From: Paenibacillus mesophilus
GTDB lineage: Bacteria > Bacillota > Bacilli > Paenibacillales > NBRC-103111
Assembly: GCF_005938385.1 (NCBI RefSeq)
Contig: NZ_VCRA01000028.1
Coordinates: forward strand, 1-64,000
Direction of reading: 5' to 3'
DNA length: 64,000 nucleotides
Program-made: the position numbers and the translations under genes
The notes under the pieces: generated by a model
The model's database searches: none
What the model saw: only the letters and a program-made list of their open reading frames with translations
What the model was told of the DNA's origin: nothing
Shown here: piece by piece, positions 35,036-45,800 of the stretch
How positions within the stretch are numbered: position 1 is the stretch's first letter
Layout of the letters: every line of letters begins with the position of its first letter

Positions 35036-36637
35036 TTATTTGCTGTTCATATACGCTTGGAAAGCGTCGTTGTACAGGTCCATATATTTGTCGAGCCCGA
35101 TCATCTTCAGCCCGCCGACGTATTTGTCCCAATCGGTGAAAGGAACTTCGCCGGTAATGAACTTGGAATGCATGTCCTGCACGTACGAGAATATTTCGGT
35201 GCCCAGGCTGCCCGGGGTGAAGTTGAACGTCGGCCATATTTCCTTGACCGCGTACGGCTTCACTTTGCGCGCCGCCTCCAGCGATTCCGGCATGCTCTCC
35301 GAGCCTTTGAACATCGGCTGACGGACATGGCCCGGATAGCTTCCCCCGAGCCACGTGACATAAGGAGTAAGCGCCTGCTCCATCGTCAAGCCGTCCGGGT
35401 TGTTCATGATCGAGTCTACGTACCGCAGCTCTCCGTTCGCGGTTTCTTCGTAGCTGACGGATGGGACTCCCATGTAAAACAGCTTGCTCCCTTCCTCGCC
35501 GAAGAAATAGTCGATCCATCTCATCGTCGCTTCCGGATATTTGTTCTTGCTCGTAATCGCGAAGGCGCCGATATGGACGAACGGAGACTTCACGTGCGAA
35601 TACAGCTTGTCGCCATGGGGGCCTTGCAGGGCGGGCATCCCGACATAGCCGGTCTGCTTCATGAGCGTAAACGGGCTCGGCATCACCATGGAGCCGTACA
35701 GGCGCTGGGAGCCTTTGGCATAAAACTCGCTGCTTCCGATCGTAAAAATATCTTTCTCGATCAGCCCTTCGGCATACAGCTTATGAATAAACTGGAGTAC
35801 TTCCTTGTACGCGGGATCGGCGGGTATGAACCGGAGCCGGCCTGCGGTTTCGTCCCAGTCCACCAGCGTATGGGCGAGTCCCCTGTTGCCGAGTCCCCAC
35901 GCCCCCTTCAGATGATAGATCAGCTCGTTGATGCCTATGCTTCCGAAAGGCACTTCGTCGGCGATGCCGTTGCCGTTCGGATCGCCTTCCTTCACCGCCT
36001 TCAGGTAGGCGTAGAAGTCGTCGGTCGTCTGCGGTTCGGGCAAATGCAGCGCGTCGAGCCACTCTTTGTTGACCCACAGCGGCATGCCGATCAGCATGGA
36101 TAGGAACTCCGTGTCGTAAAAAGAAGGGATCGAATAAATGCCGCCGTCCGGCATCGTCAGCCAATTCCGCAAATCCGGGTAGCGGTCCAGCAGCTTCTTC
36201 AGATTCGGCGCCGATTTGTCGATCAAGTCGTTCAGCCGGATCAGGACGCCGTCCTTGCCGTATTTCATCAGCTCGGAGACGGTCAGTCGGGCCGCATAGA
36301 ACGCATCCGGGTAATTGCCGGTGGCGAGCGCGAGTCTCCTCGCCTCCCCCAAGCTTTCGAACGGCACGAGCCGAAACTTGACGTTCATATTGGTCATCCC
36401 GGCATAATGTTTCCACAGCAGCACTTCATTCCAGTTGGAGGCGCTTGTCGCCGACTTGCCGGCCAGAAACGTAAGCTCGACCGGCTTGCTCATAATGGGC
36501 ATGCCTTGCGGAAGCGGAACCGGAGGCTCATCGGCCTTATCCGCGTTATACGCATGCTTGCCGCCGTACCAGGCCAACGAGCAGGCGACGACCAGCGCCC
36601 CGGCAGTCGCCGTTATCCACTTTTTGCCTCGGGCCAT
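35036..36637 (-). CDS. extracellular solute-binding protein, LplA-like
   Basis: A 533-residue exported SBP with a short signal peptide ending in VVAC (Cys19), a passable lipobox. Core features include YPDAFYAARL, NKEWLDALHLPEPQTTDDFY and the calcium-loop-like DPNGNGIADEVPF, as in the 573-residue SBP of module A. It is expected to bind an oligosaccharide at the cell surface. ATG 36637 follows GGAGGAG. An extended -10 promoter lies at 36697-36705, so it can be expressed apart from the two smaller SBPs upstream. No permease is adjacent. Confidence 0.85.
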   Translation of the reverse strand: MARGKKWITATAGALVVACSLAWYGGKHAYNADKADEPPVPLPQGMPIMSKPVELTFLAGKSATSASNWNEVLLWKHYAGMTNMNVKFRLVPFESLGEARRLALATGNYPDAFYAARLTVSELMKYGKDGVLIRLNDLIDKSAPNLKKLLDRYPDLRNWLTMPDGGIYSIPSFYDTEFLSMLIGMPLWVNKEWLDALHLPEPQTTDDFYAYLKAVKEGDPNGNGIADEVPFGSIGINELIYHLKGAWGLGNRGLAHTLVDWDETAGRLRFIPADPAYKEVLQFIHKLYAEGLIEKDIFTIGSSEFYAKGSQRLYGSMVMPSPFTLMKQTGYVGMPALQGPHGDKLYSHVKSPFVHIGAFAITSKNKYPEATMRWIDYFFGEEGSKLFYMGVPSVSYEETANGELRYVDSIMNNPDGLTMEQALTPYVTWLGGSYPGHVRQPMFKGSESMPESLEAARKVKPYAVKEIWPTFNFTPGSLGTEIFSYVQDMHSKFITGEVPFTDWDKYVGGLKMIGLDKYMDLYNDAFQAYMNSK

Positions 36638-36696
36638 ATGTTCTCCTCCGCTTCCGTTCGGCAGCTTTGCGCCGCTTTTCCTATTCCCTATCTAGC

Positions 36697-36705
36697 ATTA
36701 TAACA
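36697..36705 (-). promoter_or_regulatory. extended -10 promoter element of the LplA-like SBP gene
   Basis: On the minus strand TGTTATAAT, an extended -10 (TG-N-TATAAT), lies about 60 bases before ATG 36637. No good -35 box is visible. Confidence 0.5.
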
Positions 36706-36717
36706 GAAACATACGGA

Positions 36718-38043
36718 TTACTTGCTCTGCTCGGCGATATATTTGTCCATCAGCTCGTCGTAGCTGCGCAGCGCGGTGTTCACGTCCACCTTGTTTTTGA
36801 CGACTTGGGTCATCACCTTCGTAATTTCGTTAAACGCCTTGTTCGCGTGAATCGTCGACGGGAACGGCTTGGTCGGAGCCGATTTGAATACGGCCGGGAC
36901 ATTTTTCCCTTTCAGGAACTCGAGGTTTTTGCCGAACTCGTCCTGGTACTTCTTGTCCTTCAAGATCGATACCCGTCCGTTGCGGGCCATATCCAGCTGC
37001 ACTTCCTCGGACACGACCGTCTCGATGACTTGGGCGGCCGCTTCCTTATGCTTGCTCGTATTCGGCACGACCATAACGTGCAGGTCGATCTGGGTGCCTA
37101 CGCCGGGCTGGTCCTTCCATGTCGGATAGGAGGCCATGTCCCAATTCGGGAACTGGTCCTTCACCTCGGCCAAATTCGGGAGCCAGTTCAAGCCCGCGAG
37201 CATCGCCAGCTTCCGATCTTTGACGAAGGCGTTGACGCCGGAGCTGAACGTTTGAATCGTCGAGTTGCCGGGAATCTCGTAAATGTCTCTGACCATCTCC
37301 GTTACTTTCTTCCACTGGTCGGTATTGCCGAGCGATTTGAACGTCTTCGGGTCCACGAGCGGCAGCCCGAGCTGGGAGCCCGCCCGGTATACCGAATCCG
37401 GCTCGAACCCGCGATACTGTACGCCGTCTTCCTGCCGCGTCACCTTCTTGGCGAGCTCGGTTAATTCCTGCCAGGTCATGCCGTCCTTCGGATACGACGC
37501 GCCGAACTTGTCGAAGATGTCTTTATTGTAGTAGAGCGCATTGAAATGCATCGTGTACGGAACGCCCATCAAATAGCTGTTCTCGCTCGTAATTTTGACC
37601 GCTTCGAGCGCGGTCGGATTAAACTTGTTCAGATCGATGTTCGTTTTTTTGATCGACTCGGTCAAATCCTGGTCGGCCTTCAGCCGTTTCAGGTCGGGAA
37701 GGAGCAGCGACGTATGGAAAATGATGTCCGGCAGCGAATTGCTGGCCAGCAAATTTTCGAACGAGTTCGCTTTATCGTCCAGCACGATCCGGTTGATCGT
37801 AATGTGCGGATATTTCTTCGCTACCGGCTGCACGATGTAGCGCTGGATTTCGTCCTCGGTCAAATACCCCGTCGCCCGCACTCCGATCGTCACCGTTACC
37901 GGATCGGGCTTCTTCTCCACCTTGTCCGCAGGCTTGCTTGAGCCGCCTGAAGCCGCCTTGTCGCCGCCCGCTCCTCCTCCGCATCCCGCCAAAATCGTCG
38001 TTGCCGCCAAGCTGGCCGCGAGCACTTGCATCCACTTTTTCAT
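36718..38043 (-). CDS. extracellular solute-binding lipoprotein (family 1)
   Basis: A 441-residue lipoprotein (ILAGC lipobox, Cys21, then a Gly/Ser/Lys linker) with family-1 SBP features (YYNKDIFDKFGASYPKDGMTW). It is closely similar over its whole length to the neighbouring SBP at 38058-39392 (for example KAFNEITKVMT and NTALRSYDELMDKYI in both), so the pair arose by tandem duplication. ATG 38043 follows AGAGGACG. It is 14 bases behind its paralogue in the same operon. The ligand is probably an oligosaccharide. Confidence 0.88.
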   Translation of the reverse strand: MKKWMQVLAASLAATTILAGCGGGAGGDKAASGGSSKPADKVEKKPDPVTVTIGVRATGYLTEDEIQRYIVQPVAKKYPHITINRIVLDDKANSFENLLASNSLPDIIFHTSLLLPDLKRLKADQDLTESIKKTNIDLNKFNPTALEAVKITSENSYLMGVPYTMHFNALYYNKDIFDKFGASYPKDGMTWQELTELAKKVTRQEDGVQYRGFEPDSVYRAGSQLGLPLVDPKTFKSLGNTDQWKKVTEMVRDIYEIPGNSTIQTFSSGVNAFVKDRKLAMLAGLNWLPNLAEVKDQFPNWDMASYPTWKDQPGVGTQIDLHVMVVPNTSKHKEAAAQVIETVVSEEVQLDMARNGRVSILKDKKYQDEFGKNLEFLKGKNVPAVFKSAPTKPFPSTIHANKAFNEITKVMTQVVKNKVDVNTALRSYDELMDKYIAEQSK

Positions 38044-38057
38044 CTCTATTCGTCCTC

Positions 38058-39392
38058 TCATTTCTGCTTGTTTTCCTCGATATATTTATCCATCAGCTCA
38101 TCGTAACTGCGGAGCGCGGTGTTGATATCCACCTTGTTTTTCACAACCGTTGTCATCACTTTCGTAATTTCATTGAAAGCCTTGCTTCCGTATACCGTCG
38201 GCGGAAACGGCTTCGCCGGGGTCGTTTTGAAGATGGCCTGCACATTTTTCCCTTGCACGTGATCCATCTTCTTGCCGAATTCATCCTGGAATTTCTTGTC
38301 CTTCAGCACGGAAAGCTTGCCGCTGCGGGCCATGTCCAGCTGCACTTCGTCCGATACGACGACGCTAGCCACTTGAATCGCCGCATCTTTATGCTTGCTT
38401 ACCGACGGGATAATCATCAGATGCAGATCGTACTGCGTTCCGATTCCGGGCATTTCCGGCCATACGGGATAAGAAGCGAGATCCCAATTGGTGAATTCGT
38501 TCTTCACTTGGGCGAAATCGGCCAGCGGGTTCACGCTAGCAAGCATAGCGAGCCTCCGGTCCTTGGTGAAAGCTTTCATGCCGCTCGTGAACGTTTGAAT
38601 GGTACCGTTGCCGGGAATTTCATAGATGCCCTTTACCATTTCGACGACTTTCTTCCACTTGTCCGTATTGCCGATCGACTTGAGCGTCTTCGGATCGACC
38701 AGCGGAAGTCCGAGCTGCGAGCCTGCCCGGAAGACGGAATCGGGCTCCAGCCCCCTATACTGCTCGCCGTCTTCGACTCGCGTCAATTTTTTGGCGAGCT
38801 CCGTCGCTTCGGGCCACGTCATGCCGTCCTTCGGGTACGACACGCCGAATTTATCGAAAATATCTTTGTTGTAATACAAGGAGTTGTACAAGTACGTGTA
38901 CGGGATCGCGATTAAAGCTTCTTTCTCGCTGGCCAGCTTGACCGCCTCGAGCGTCGCCGGATTGAAGCGGCCGGTGTCCAATTTGTTGCTCTGGATCAGC
39001 CCGTTCAAATCTTGTTCCAGTCCGAGCCGCTTCATATCGCCGAGAAGCAGGGACGTATAGACGATAATGTCCGGCACTTCGCCCCGCATGACCAAATTAT
39101 CGAACGAGTTCGCTTTATCGTCGAGCCAGATTCGATTGATCGTGATATGGGGATATTTCTTCTTCGTCGGCTCCACGAAATAACGCTCGATCTCTTCATC
39201 TGACAAATACCCCGGCCGTACGCCGAGCGAGATCGTGACCGGCTCCCGGCTAGCGGCTTGATTGGATACGGTGGTTGTACTTGCGCTTGTGCTTCCCCCC
39301 GCCGCCGTTTGCTCCTTTTGTCCGGAGCATCCGGCTAATACCGCTACCGCCGCAGCAACTGCGACCAAGCTTTTGAACTGTTTTCCGACCAT
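38058..39392 (-). CDS. extracellular solute-binding lipoprotein (family 1)
   Basis: A 444-residue lipoprotein (VLAGC lipobox, Cys22, Ser/Thr-rich linker) and tandem paralogue of the SBP at 36718. It shares YYNKDIFDKFGVSYPKDGMTW and the C-terminal helix. ATG 39392 follows AAGGGGAG; the longer reading to 39428 would overlap the beta-helix gene. It lies 32 bases after the beta-helix gene and 14 before its paralogue, so the three form an operon. Differences from its sister in the N-terminal linker and loops could mean different ligands, but this is inference. Confidence 0.88.
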   Translation of the reverse strand: MVGKQFKSLVAVAAAVAVLAGCSGQKEQTAAGGSTSASTTTVSNQAASREPVTISLGVRPGYLSDEEIERYFVEPTKKKYPHITINRIWLDDKANSFDNLVMRGEVPDIIVYTSLLLGDMKRLGLEQDLNGLIQSNKLDTGRFNPATLEAVKLASEKEALIAIPYTYLYNSLYYNKDIFDKFGVSYPKDGMTWPEATELAKKLTRVEDGEQYRGLEPDSVFRAGSQLGLPLVDPKTLKSIGNTDKWKKVVEMVKGIYEIPGNGTIQTFTSGMKAFTKDRRLAMLASVNPLADFAQVKNEFTNWDLASYPVWPEMPGIGTQYDLHLMIIPSVSKHKDAAIQVASVVVSDEVQLDMARSGKLSVLKDKKFQDEFGKKMDHVQGKNVQAIFKTTPAKPFPPTVYGSKAFNEITKVMTTVVKNKVDINTALRSYDELMDKYIEENKQK

Positions 39393-39424
39393 CGTTACTC
39401 CCCTTCTCGTCTGCCGCATATCAA

Positions 39425-41506
39425 TCATTGGATTTTTCTTGTCGTCAATACGCCTGCGTCATCCACCGTCACCTTATAGCAAGAGCCGTTCGGGGAATAC
39501 AGACAGTAAGAGTCGGATGAGGTCGTCGAGCTGTTGCGGTAATGGCCGGAGGCGCCCTCTACGATATTGTTGAACGTATCTATGTTTTTGCAGCTGGCGG
39601 TAATCTGGATGCCGTAACGGTTCGGGTTGCCGTTAACCGCTTTCCTTACCGTGTTGCTGTGAATCGATCCGTTCTCCACTTTGCTGCTCAGCATAATGCC
39701 GTCATAACGGTTCGCTTCGCCTATGCCTACGGAATCCGCAATGTTGTGATCGACCGTAACCGCCGTAATCTCGTTAAGCAGAATGCCGTAAGAGCCGCAG
39801 CGTTTCATCGTATTGCCATGAACGGACAAGTTCGAGCCTTTGGACAGCCAGATGCTGTCCGTCAGCGCGTTCTCGATCCGGTTGCCCGCCACTCGGCAGT
39901 CCATCGTGTTCTCGGTATAGATACCGCGTCTTACGTTGCTGACAATGTTCCCTTCCATTTGTACATGTCTGCACCATGAAGTCGTAATGGCCGTCTTGCT
40001 CTCGGCGACGTCGCGCACGATATTGTTCGTGATGGCAATTTCTTGCGCGTAAACTTGATCCGCACCGTAACAGCTTATGGCGGCGAACTGGGTCGTCCCG
40101 ACGATCACGTTGTCGGAAAGGTTCATCCGGCTGCCCGCTTGCGGCGTACCGCGCTGAATCCCGTCCTTGTCCTTGGTCGACTCGCTGTTCGGGGCGGGCG
40201 TGCTTACGGTAATCCCTCCGCCGCAGCCGAGCATCGTGTTTCCTTGGACTAGGCAGTCGTTCCACTTGAACAGCCGGACCGCCCAATACGTCAGCCGATC
40301 GAAGGTATTGTTCACGATGCGGATATCGTGCGCCCACGCGTCGTGAATGGCGCCATGCGTCCCGACTCCCGCCGGCCAGGCGGTCGTGCCTTCCGTTCCG
40401 CTTGCGCCGAAATAGCAGTCGCGGACCGTAATGTTCCGGCTCGGAGTGCCGTCGTATTTGCCGAAGGCGGTGAAGCCGAGCTTCGTCATCGCGTCAATTT
40501 GAATCGCTTCGGAGAAGTAACGGGAGCCGTCGGCCGCATTTTTGTACCCGAGAAACTTGCAATTTTGCACGAGCACGCCGCTGCTGGCATCGATCTCGAT
40601 TGCATGGGCCCAGGAAATGTCCTTGATCGTCATATCGCGGATCTTCACGTTGGAGGCGTGGCCGATGTTGATCCCGTTGAACGCGTCGGGATATTGAACG
40701 ATGTTGCCGTCCAGCGTGCCGCCTTCCATGACAATGTTGCCATGACCCTCATAACGGTCATATTGCGCCCCATAGTCCCCGTTCAGAAAGAAGCTGTCAT
40801 TGTGATGGCGCTTCAAAACCGCATTATGGTTCAGCGACAATCGGGTGTTGCGGTAAATGAGCAGCATCCGGGTTAATTTGTACACGCCTTTCGGAACGAC
40901 GACGGTAACTCCGCCATTCGTCTTGGACAAGTTCAGCACCCGTTGCAGCGCGGTCGTATCGTCTGCCGAGCCGTCGCCTTTCGCTCCCCACCATTGCGGA
41001 TAAAGGTCGCTGGCGCCAAAGCTCCCTGCAATGCTTCCCTCTCCCGCGAAAATTTGCGTCATGGCTGCCTCGATCGAAGCATCCACCGTCAAGGCGATCC
41101 CGGAAGCCGGAGCCAGCATCGCGCCTTGGTCGAACAACAGCCGGACCGTCCGCGGGAAAGTCAGATTCGCCCCGATGCGGTACGTCCCCTGCGGGAAATA
41201 TAGCGTCGCATTGGCGCCGGCGCCGAGCCCTCCGATGAGTTGATTGAGCGACGCAAAATCGTCGGCGACCCCGTCCCCGACCGCTCCGTAGTCGGTAACG
41301 TTATACCAGTGGATGCGTACGGACGGCTTCGGTTTGTTCGTTTTCTCGTCTTTGCCGTAGACGTGTTCCGACACCCCGGATGATTGCGCGCTCGCCGAGC
41401 CGTTCAGACTGCCGGCCAACAAGCTTTGCGAGGCCAGAGCGACCCCTGCCGCACCGAATGCGACCAGCAGCTTTCGGCGGCTAATGTGTTCCTGATCTTG
41501 ATCCAT
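39425..41506 (-). CDS. Tat-type secreted right-handed beta-helix protein
   Basis: A 693-residue exported protein with a twin-arginine-like signal (HISRRKLLV, then a hydrophobic stretch ending near GSASA). The body opens with a pectate-lyase-3 segment (YGAVGDGVADD and FPQGTYRIGANLT). It continues as a long parallel beta-helix rich in NN/NxV turns (ITNNIVRDV, MEGNIVSNVRRG, VHGNTMKRCG). It is likely to bind or cleave an acidic polysaccharide; catalytic residues cannot be assigned. ATG 41506 follows GGAGGG. It is the first gene of the module B operon and the counterpart of the gene at 4473. Confidence 0.83.
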   Translation of the reverse strand: MDQDQEHISRRKLLVAFGAAGVALASQSLLAGSLNGSASAQSSGVSEHVYGKDEKTNKPKPSVRIHWYNVTDYGAVGDGVADDFASLNQLIGGLGAGANATLYFPQGTYRIGANLTFPRTVRLLFDQGAMLAPASGIALTVDASIEAAMTQIFAGEGSIAGSFGASDLYPQWWGAKGDGSADDTTALQRVLNLSKTNGGVTVVVPKGVYKLTRMLLIYRNTRLSLNHNAVLKRHHNDSFFLNGDYGAQYDRYEGHGNIVMEGGTLDGNIVQYPDAFNGINIGHASNVKIRDMTIKDISWAHAIEIDASSGVLVQNCKFLGYKNAADGSRYFSEAIQIDAMTKLGFTAFGKYDGTPSRNITVRDCYFGASGTEGTTAWPAGVGTHGAIHDAWAHDIRIVNNTFDRLTYWAVRLFKWNDCLVQGNTMLGCGGGITVSTPAPNSESTKDKDGIQRGTPQAGSRMNLSDNVIVGTTQFAAISCYGADQVYAQEIAITNNIVRDVAESKTAITTSWCRHVQMEGNIVSNVRRGIYTENTMDCRVAGNRIENALTDSIWLSKGSNLSVHGNTMKRCGSYGILLNEITAVTVDHNIADSVGIGEANRYDGIMLSSKVENGSIHSNTVRKAVNGNPNRYGIQITASCKNIDTFNNIVEGASGHYRNSSTTSSDSYCLYSPNGSCYKVTVDDAGVLTTRKIQ

Positions 41507-41707
41507 GTTCGACCCTCCATGATCCGGATATAGGGAGACCGTGCTTGAGCTGCCTCCTTCACGCGAACTTCCCCTTCAGTGTAAGCCGCCAAATGAAACC
41601 GCCATATACACACCTTCCACGATACCTTGCAGATGTCGGGCCGATCGTAACGTTTGAATAGATTCGTAAGAAATGGCAACTGTTTCGGGAGCGGCGGGAG
41701 AGCGGGA

Positions 41708-41846
41708 TAGTGTGCAAATGTACCTTATTGGCGGGGAAAGGGGGGCTCGGCGAGTACATAGTGTTCAAATGTACCTTATGTGCTCGTCGACGGGGTTAGT
41801 GGGCGGCAAATCGGCACAAAGTCGGCGGGATAGTGTGCAAATGTAC
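41708..41846 (+). repeat. three copies of the motif TAGTGTKCAAATGTAC
   Basis: Copies lie at 41708-41723, 41759-41774 and 41831-41846, all in the same orientation. A fourth is at 162-177. The first and third share a longer stretch (GCGGGATAGTGTGCAAATGT). They occupy the 487-base gap between the divergent beta-helix and isomerase genes, where operators would be expected. Nothing else clear is seen in 41507-41993. Confidence 0.55.
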
Positions 41847-41993
41847 CGCCCTCTGCCCCAATTTCCGAACTTCCTGAACAACTGTACAAAATGCGAAAAA
41901 GTGTCAATTGCATCATTCCGGAATCGGACCTAGGATAAACTTGGCATCGCCGATTCGGCGGCTATAACAGGCTATAGACGGAGGAACTATACG

Positions 41994-42785
41994 ATGGAGC
42001 GCGTAATCAGCTATTCGGATTTACTGTTGCTGGGCGGACAAGCGGAGGAGAATGTGGACATCCTGCTGCGGGAAGGGGCAGCGCATATCGAACTGCTGCT
42101 GGACGGCAAATCGTGGGACGATATGGAGGAAACGATGGCGAGGCTCGTGCCGTATTTGCTCGGAACGAAGGCGTCCTACACTGTGCATCCGCCGGCGTGG
42201 GATACGAACTTGACGAGCGAGAACCGGGCGATTCGCGACGCTTCGTTCGAGGAATACCGCAAATCGATCGAGTGGGCCCACCGGATCGGAGCGACGCATG
42301 TCGTCATCCACCCCGGCTTCTGCTTCTCGCCCGCATTCTGCAAGCAGACCGCCGCGCTCCGGGCCGAGGAAGCGGTCAACCGGCTGTGCCGCGTCGCCGC
42401 CCCGCTCGGCATCAAGCTGGCGGTCGAGAATGTCGGCTACCACGGAAGCTCCCTGTTCAGCCAAGACGAGTACGTAAGCTTCGTCGAGCGGCTGGAAGAA
42501 ACAGCCGTCTACTTGGTAGATACGGGGCACGCGCATATAAACGGCTGGGACATCCCCGCGTTGATCCGGCAAACGGCGCCAAGGCTCGGCTGCGTTCATC
42601 TTCACGACAACACCGGAGACGCCGACGATCACCTGCCGATCGGCGAAGGAACGATTCAATGGGCGCCGGTCTGGGAAGCGCTCCGCGACGCCCCCGGCTG
42701 CCAGCTCATTTTGGAATACGCCCCCGGCACGGCATTGTCCAAGCTGAGCGATGGGTACAAGCTGCTGCGGGAGATCGGCTGCTGA
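41994..42785 (+). CDS. sugar phosphate isomerase/epimerase-like TIM-barrel protein
   Basis: A 263-residue cytoplasmic protein of the xylose-isomerase-like TIM barrel/AP endonuclease 2 fold. The metal-site pattern is present: HPGF, then LAVENVG (Glu), then YLVDTGHAHING (Asp, His), then VHLHDNTG (His-x-His-Asp) and ILEYAPG (Glu). Members isomerise or epimerise sugars or related polyols; the substrate here is unknown. ATG 41994 follows GGAGGAAC. It is divergent from module B and convergent with module C, so it could serve catabolism of sugars from either. Confidence 0.84.
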   Translation: MERVISYSDLLLLGGQAEENVDILLREGAAHIELLLDGKSWDDMEETMARLVPYLLGTKASYTVHPPAWDTNLTSENRAIRDASFEEYRKSIEWAHRIGATHVVIHPGFCFSPAFCKQTAALRAEEAVNRLCRVAAPLGIKLAVENVGYHGSSLFSQDEYVSFVERLEETAVYLVDTGHAHINGWDIPALIRQTAPRLGCVHLHDNTGDADDHLPIGEGTIQWAPVWEALRDAPGCQLILEYAPGTALSKLSDGYKLLREIGC

Positions 42786-42816
42786 ACGCGACAAAAAGCC
42801 CCATCGAACAAACAAC

Positions 42817-42869
42817 AAAGCAACGGACGCGGAAGCGGCCATTCGTGCCGCAAACGCGTCCGTTGCTTT
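42817..42869. terminator. terminator between convergent genes
   Basis: AAAGCAACGGACGCG (42817-42831) pairs perfectly over 15 bases with CGCGTCCGTTGCTTT (42855-42869), between the stops at 42785 and 42881. On the minus strand the tail is TTTGTTGTTTG; the plus-strand tail is less T-rich. Confidence 0.7.
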
Positions 42870-42880
42870 GCAGACTACTT

Positions 42881-45800
42881 CTACTCCGTCAAGTTCTCGA
42901 TGACGATATTATCGAAATAAATTTGCTGATTGTAAGCGTACAGTCCCGGATACCCTTCCGCGAAAGATGCGTCCACCGCCGAAACAACCTGCATCTCATC
43001 GAGGTACAGCGCCAGCGACTGCCCGTTCAGCTCGAAGATAAGCTCTCGGTAGTTTCCAATAAAATCCGTAGCCATCGGCCCCGAACTAGCCAGCGTTGAA
43101 ACGACGCCGTTCGCGATTTTGAACAGCTTGAACCTCTCAGACGAATGCTCGTATACGGCATAATAGAAATTGCTGCTGTCCACGTACCTGCCCATAAAAC
43201 CGAGCCGGACCGGCGTCCCCGAGCCCCATGCATCGACCATGATACGGGCGGTCATCCGATAGTCGGTCCGTTTCTCATAGTTCATACTCCTGGCCGTGTT
43301 GGCCGCGTTCGAATTGTAGTACGCCATATTGCCGCTGCCGTCGTCCTTCACCTGCCAAGTTCCGGCTACGGGAGCCCATCCGACCGTTGTCCCGTCTTCG
43401 AAATCGAATACTCCCGGACCGTCGACCGGCTCCACTACTTCCACCTGCGCCGTCGTCCCAAGCGTACCGTTGCCGGTCGCCACGCTAACGCCCAGATGAA
43501 GCGCGCCCGCTGCATTCCCGGTCAAACGGCCTTCCGTATCGACACTGGCGATGGCGGGGGAATCGCTCACATATTGAACCGGATAACCGGACAAATCGAT
43601 GTACCCTCCAAGCGCGGATACGCCGTACACGATCGTACCGACGGTTTGGCCTAAATAAACTTTATCCGGTATGATGACGCCGACCGAGGCGAGCGAGTCG
43701 TTGACCAGCACATGATAGCGGCCGATAATCGTCTTGCCGCCTTTGGTGACGGATACGGCAATTTCGGCCACGCCGGTTCCCGCCGCCGTCACCCGTCCGC
43801 TCGAGTCGACGGTCGCCGCAGCCGGATTACTGCTCGTGAAAGCGATCAAAGCCCCCGACAAATCGGCCGCGAAGCCCGTCGCCGTCCGGACCATCATGCC
43901 AAGCTGAGCCGATCCCCCCGTTTCCAACCGGGTCCAGGAGCGGCTGCCTTCGTCTCCTTGACGTTTCACGAACACGGAAGCGATCGGATCGGCGGCATCG
44001 GCATACGCGAACGTTTCCGGCAATCCGATGCTTTCCACGGCGATATCCCGGAACCCCGTCCGGTAAGCGGGAGAATCGTAGCGAAGACGATAGTCACCCT
44101 TGGCTGCATCCATAAACAGCGGATCGGCAAGCAGCGAGTGACCGTCGTACTTCCCTTTATCCAACTGTCGCCACTCTTCATAAGTGCCGGCCGGAATCGT
44201 TCCGCCGAATCCGTAAATCTGGTCCGCTTTGTAGTACGTATTGGCGTCGGCGTAAGCGACCTTGTGCCCGTCCCAGTAGTTGATATAGTACAACCGTGAA
44301 CTGTTATCGTAGAATACGTTTCGCGAGAACTCGAGGGCCGACGCCCGCTCGTTCCCGGTTTGGGTCGAGCCTGCGGTTCCGTTCGTATCGCGGTTGTCCG
44401 CCATGACGTTGTTGTCGACGCGAATGCCGATTCCTTTCAGCATGAGCGTATTGTTCAGGAAGCCGCCGCCGTTTTGCTGCAAGCCGTGGATCACATTATT
44501 TTGTACAAGGATGTCGTCGGAATTGTCATCGAGATAAATCCCGAAGCCGAACGAACGATTCGCTTCCACCGTCAAGGCCGGTATGTCGCTGTCATGGATC
44601 CGGTTGCTGCGGATTACGCTGCCCGTGCCTGTGCCCCATGTCGCGATTACACCGGCATCCTGCGAATCTTGGACCGAGTGGGAGACGTCATTGAACTCCA
44701 CGATATTGTTCCGCGCATGCTGAAAGTCCCGGTAATTGCTCTCCGTAACCGTTACACCGCCGATCGTCGAGCCGATGAGAATCCCTTTCCGCTGCCCTTT
44801 CAGGTGGATCGCATAGCGGGGTGAATCGTGTACCCGGTTATACGAGATGACGTTCTCTCCGCTGTCATAGATGCGAATGCCGCCGCTGTTGCCGTACAGC
44901 TGCCCGACCCGGAAAACGTGGTTGCCGCTGATCCGGTTGCCGGTGCTTATATGCGCGCTCGTCCGCCCGTTGCCTTCCACGCTGACGCCGTTATAGCCGG
45001 TATCCCTGATTTCGTTGCCCTCGATCGTGTTGGACTGCGCCCAGCCGAGCAGGCGGACGCCGTGGTCTCCCGTATTGTAAATCCGGCTGTTCGTGATCGC
45101 GACGTTCCGCACATTTTCCCCGCGTACGCCGTCCTTACCGATATCCGTATTGCGAATCGTCAGCCCTTCCAGCCGGATGCCGCTGACGGGCGCCTGCTCA
45201 GAGCTCCCTTTCAGTTCCACTACGTGTCCCGCATAAGGCGCGCTTACGCCGCCGTTAAGCTGAGAGACGTCGCGAGGATAGTAATACAGCATGCCGGCCG
45301 CCCGATCCAAATAAAACTCGCCCGGCTGGTCGAGCAGCTCCAAAGCGCCTTGAACGAAATAGCGGGAGCCCGGTCCGATCACATAAGGAACCGGACTGGC
45401 GAGCTTCGCGATACGATCGGCGTAATCGATCCCGGCGAGATCTACTGTATACGAATACCAATATTCATACCCTTTGCTCCCTCCGGGCCATATAAGCGCT
45501 TCCATGTTGCTTTTGTCGGCAACGGCCGGAATATCGCCCGCGTAAAACTTGAACTCGCTTTTTTCTTTACCGGTTACGGAGCTTTCGACCCGGTTGTATG
45601 CGTTCCCGTTCGCTTGAATGTTCGGATAGCGCGCTTTGACGGCACGAACCGAATTTTCATAAAGCGTATCGAAATTCCAGGACGTTCCGACATTCGCCTT
45701 ATAAATCGTCGCGCTGTGCGGCACCCAGCCGGTAATCGCTTTGCTTGCGTCGAGCCCCGCCGATTCCCCCGGATAGCTCCGGTATACGACCTCGTGCCCG

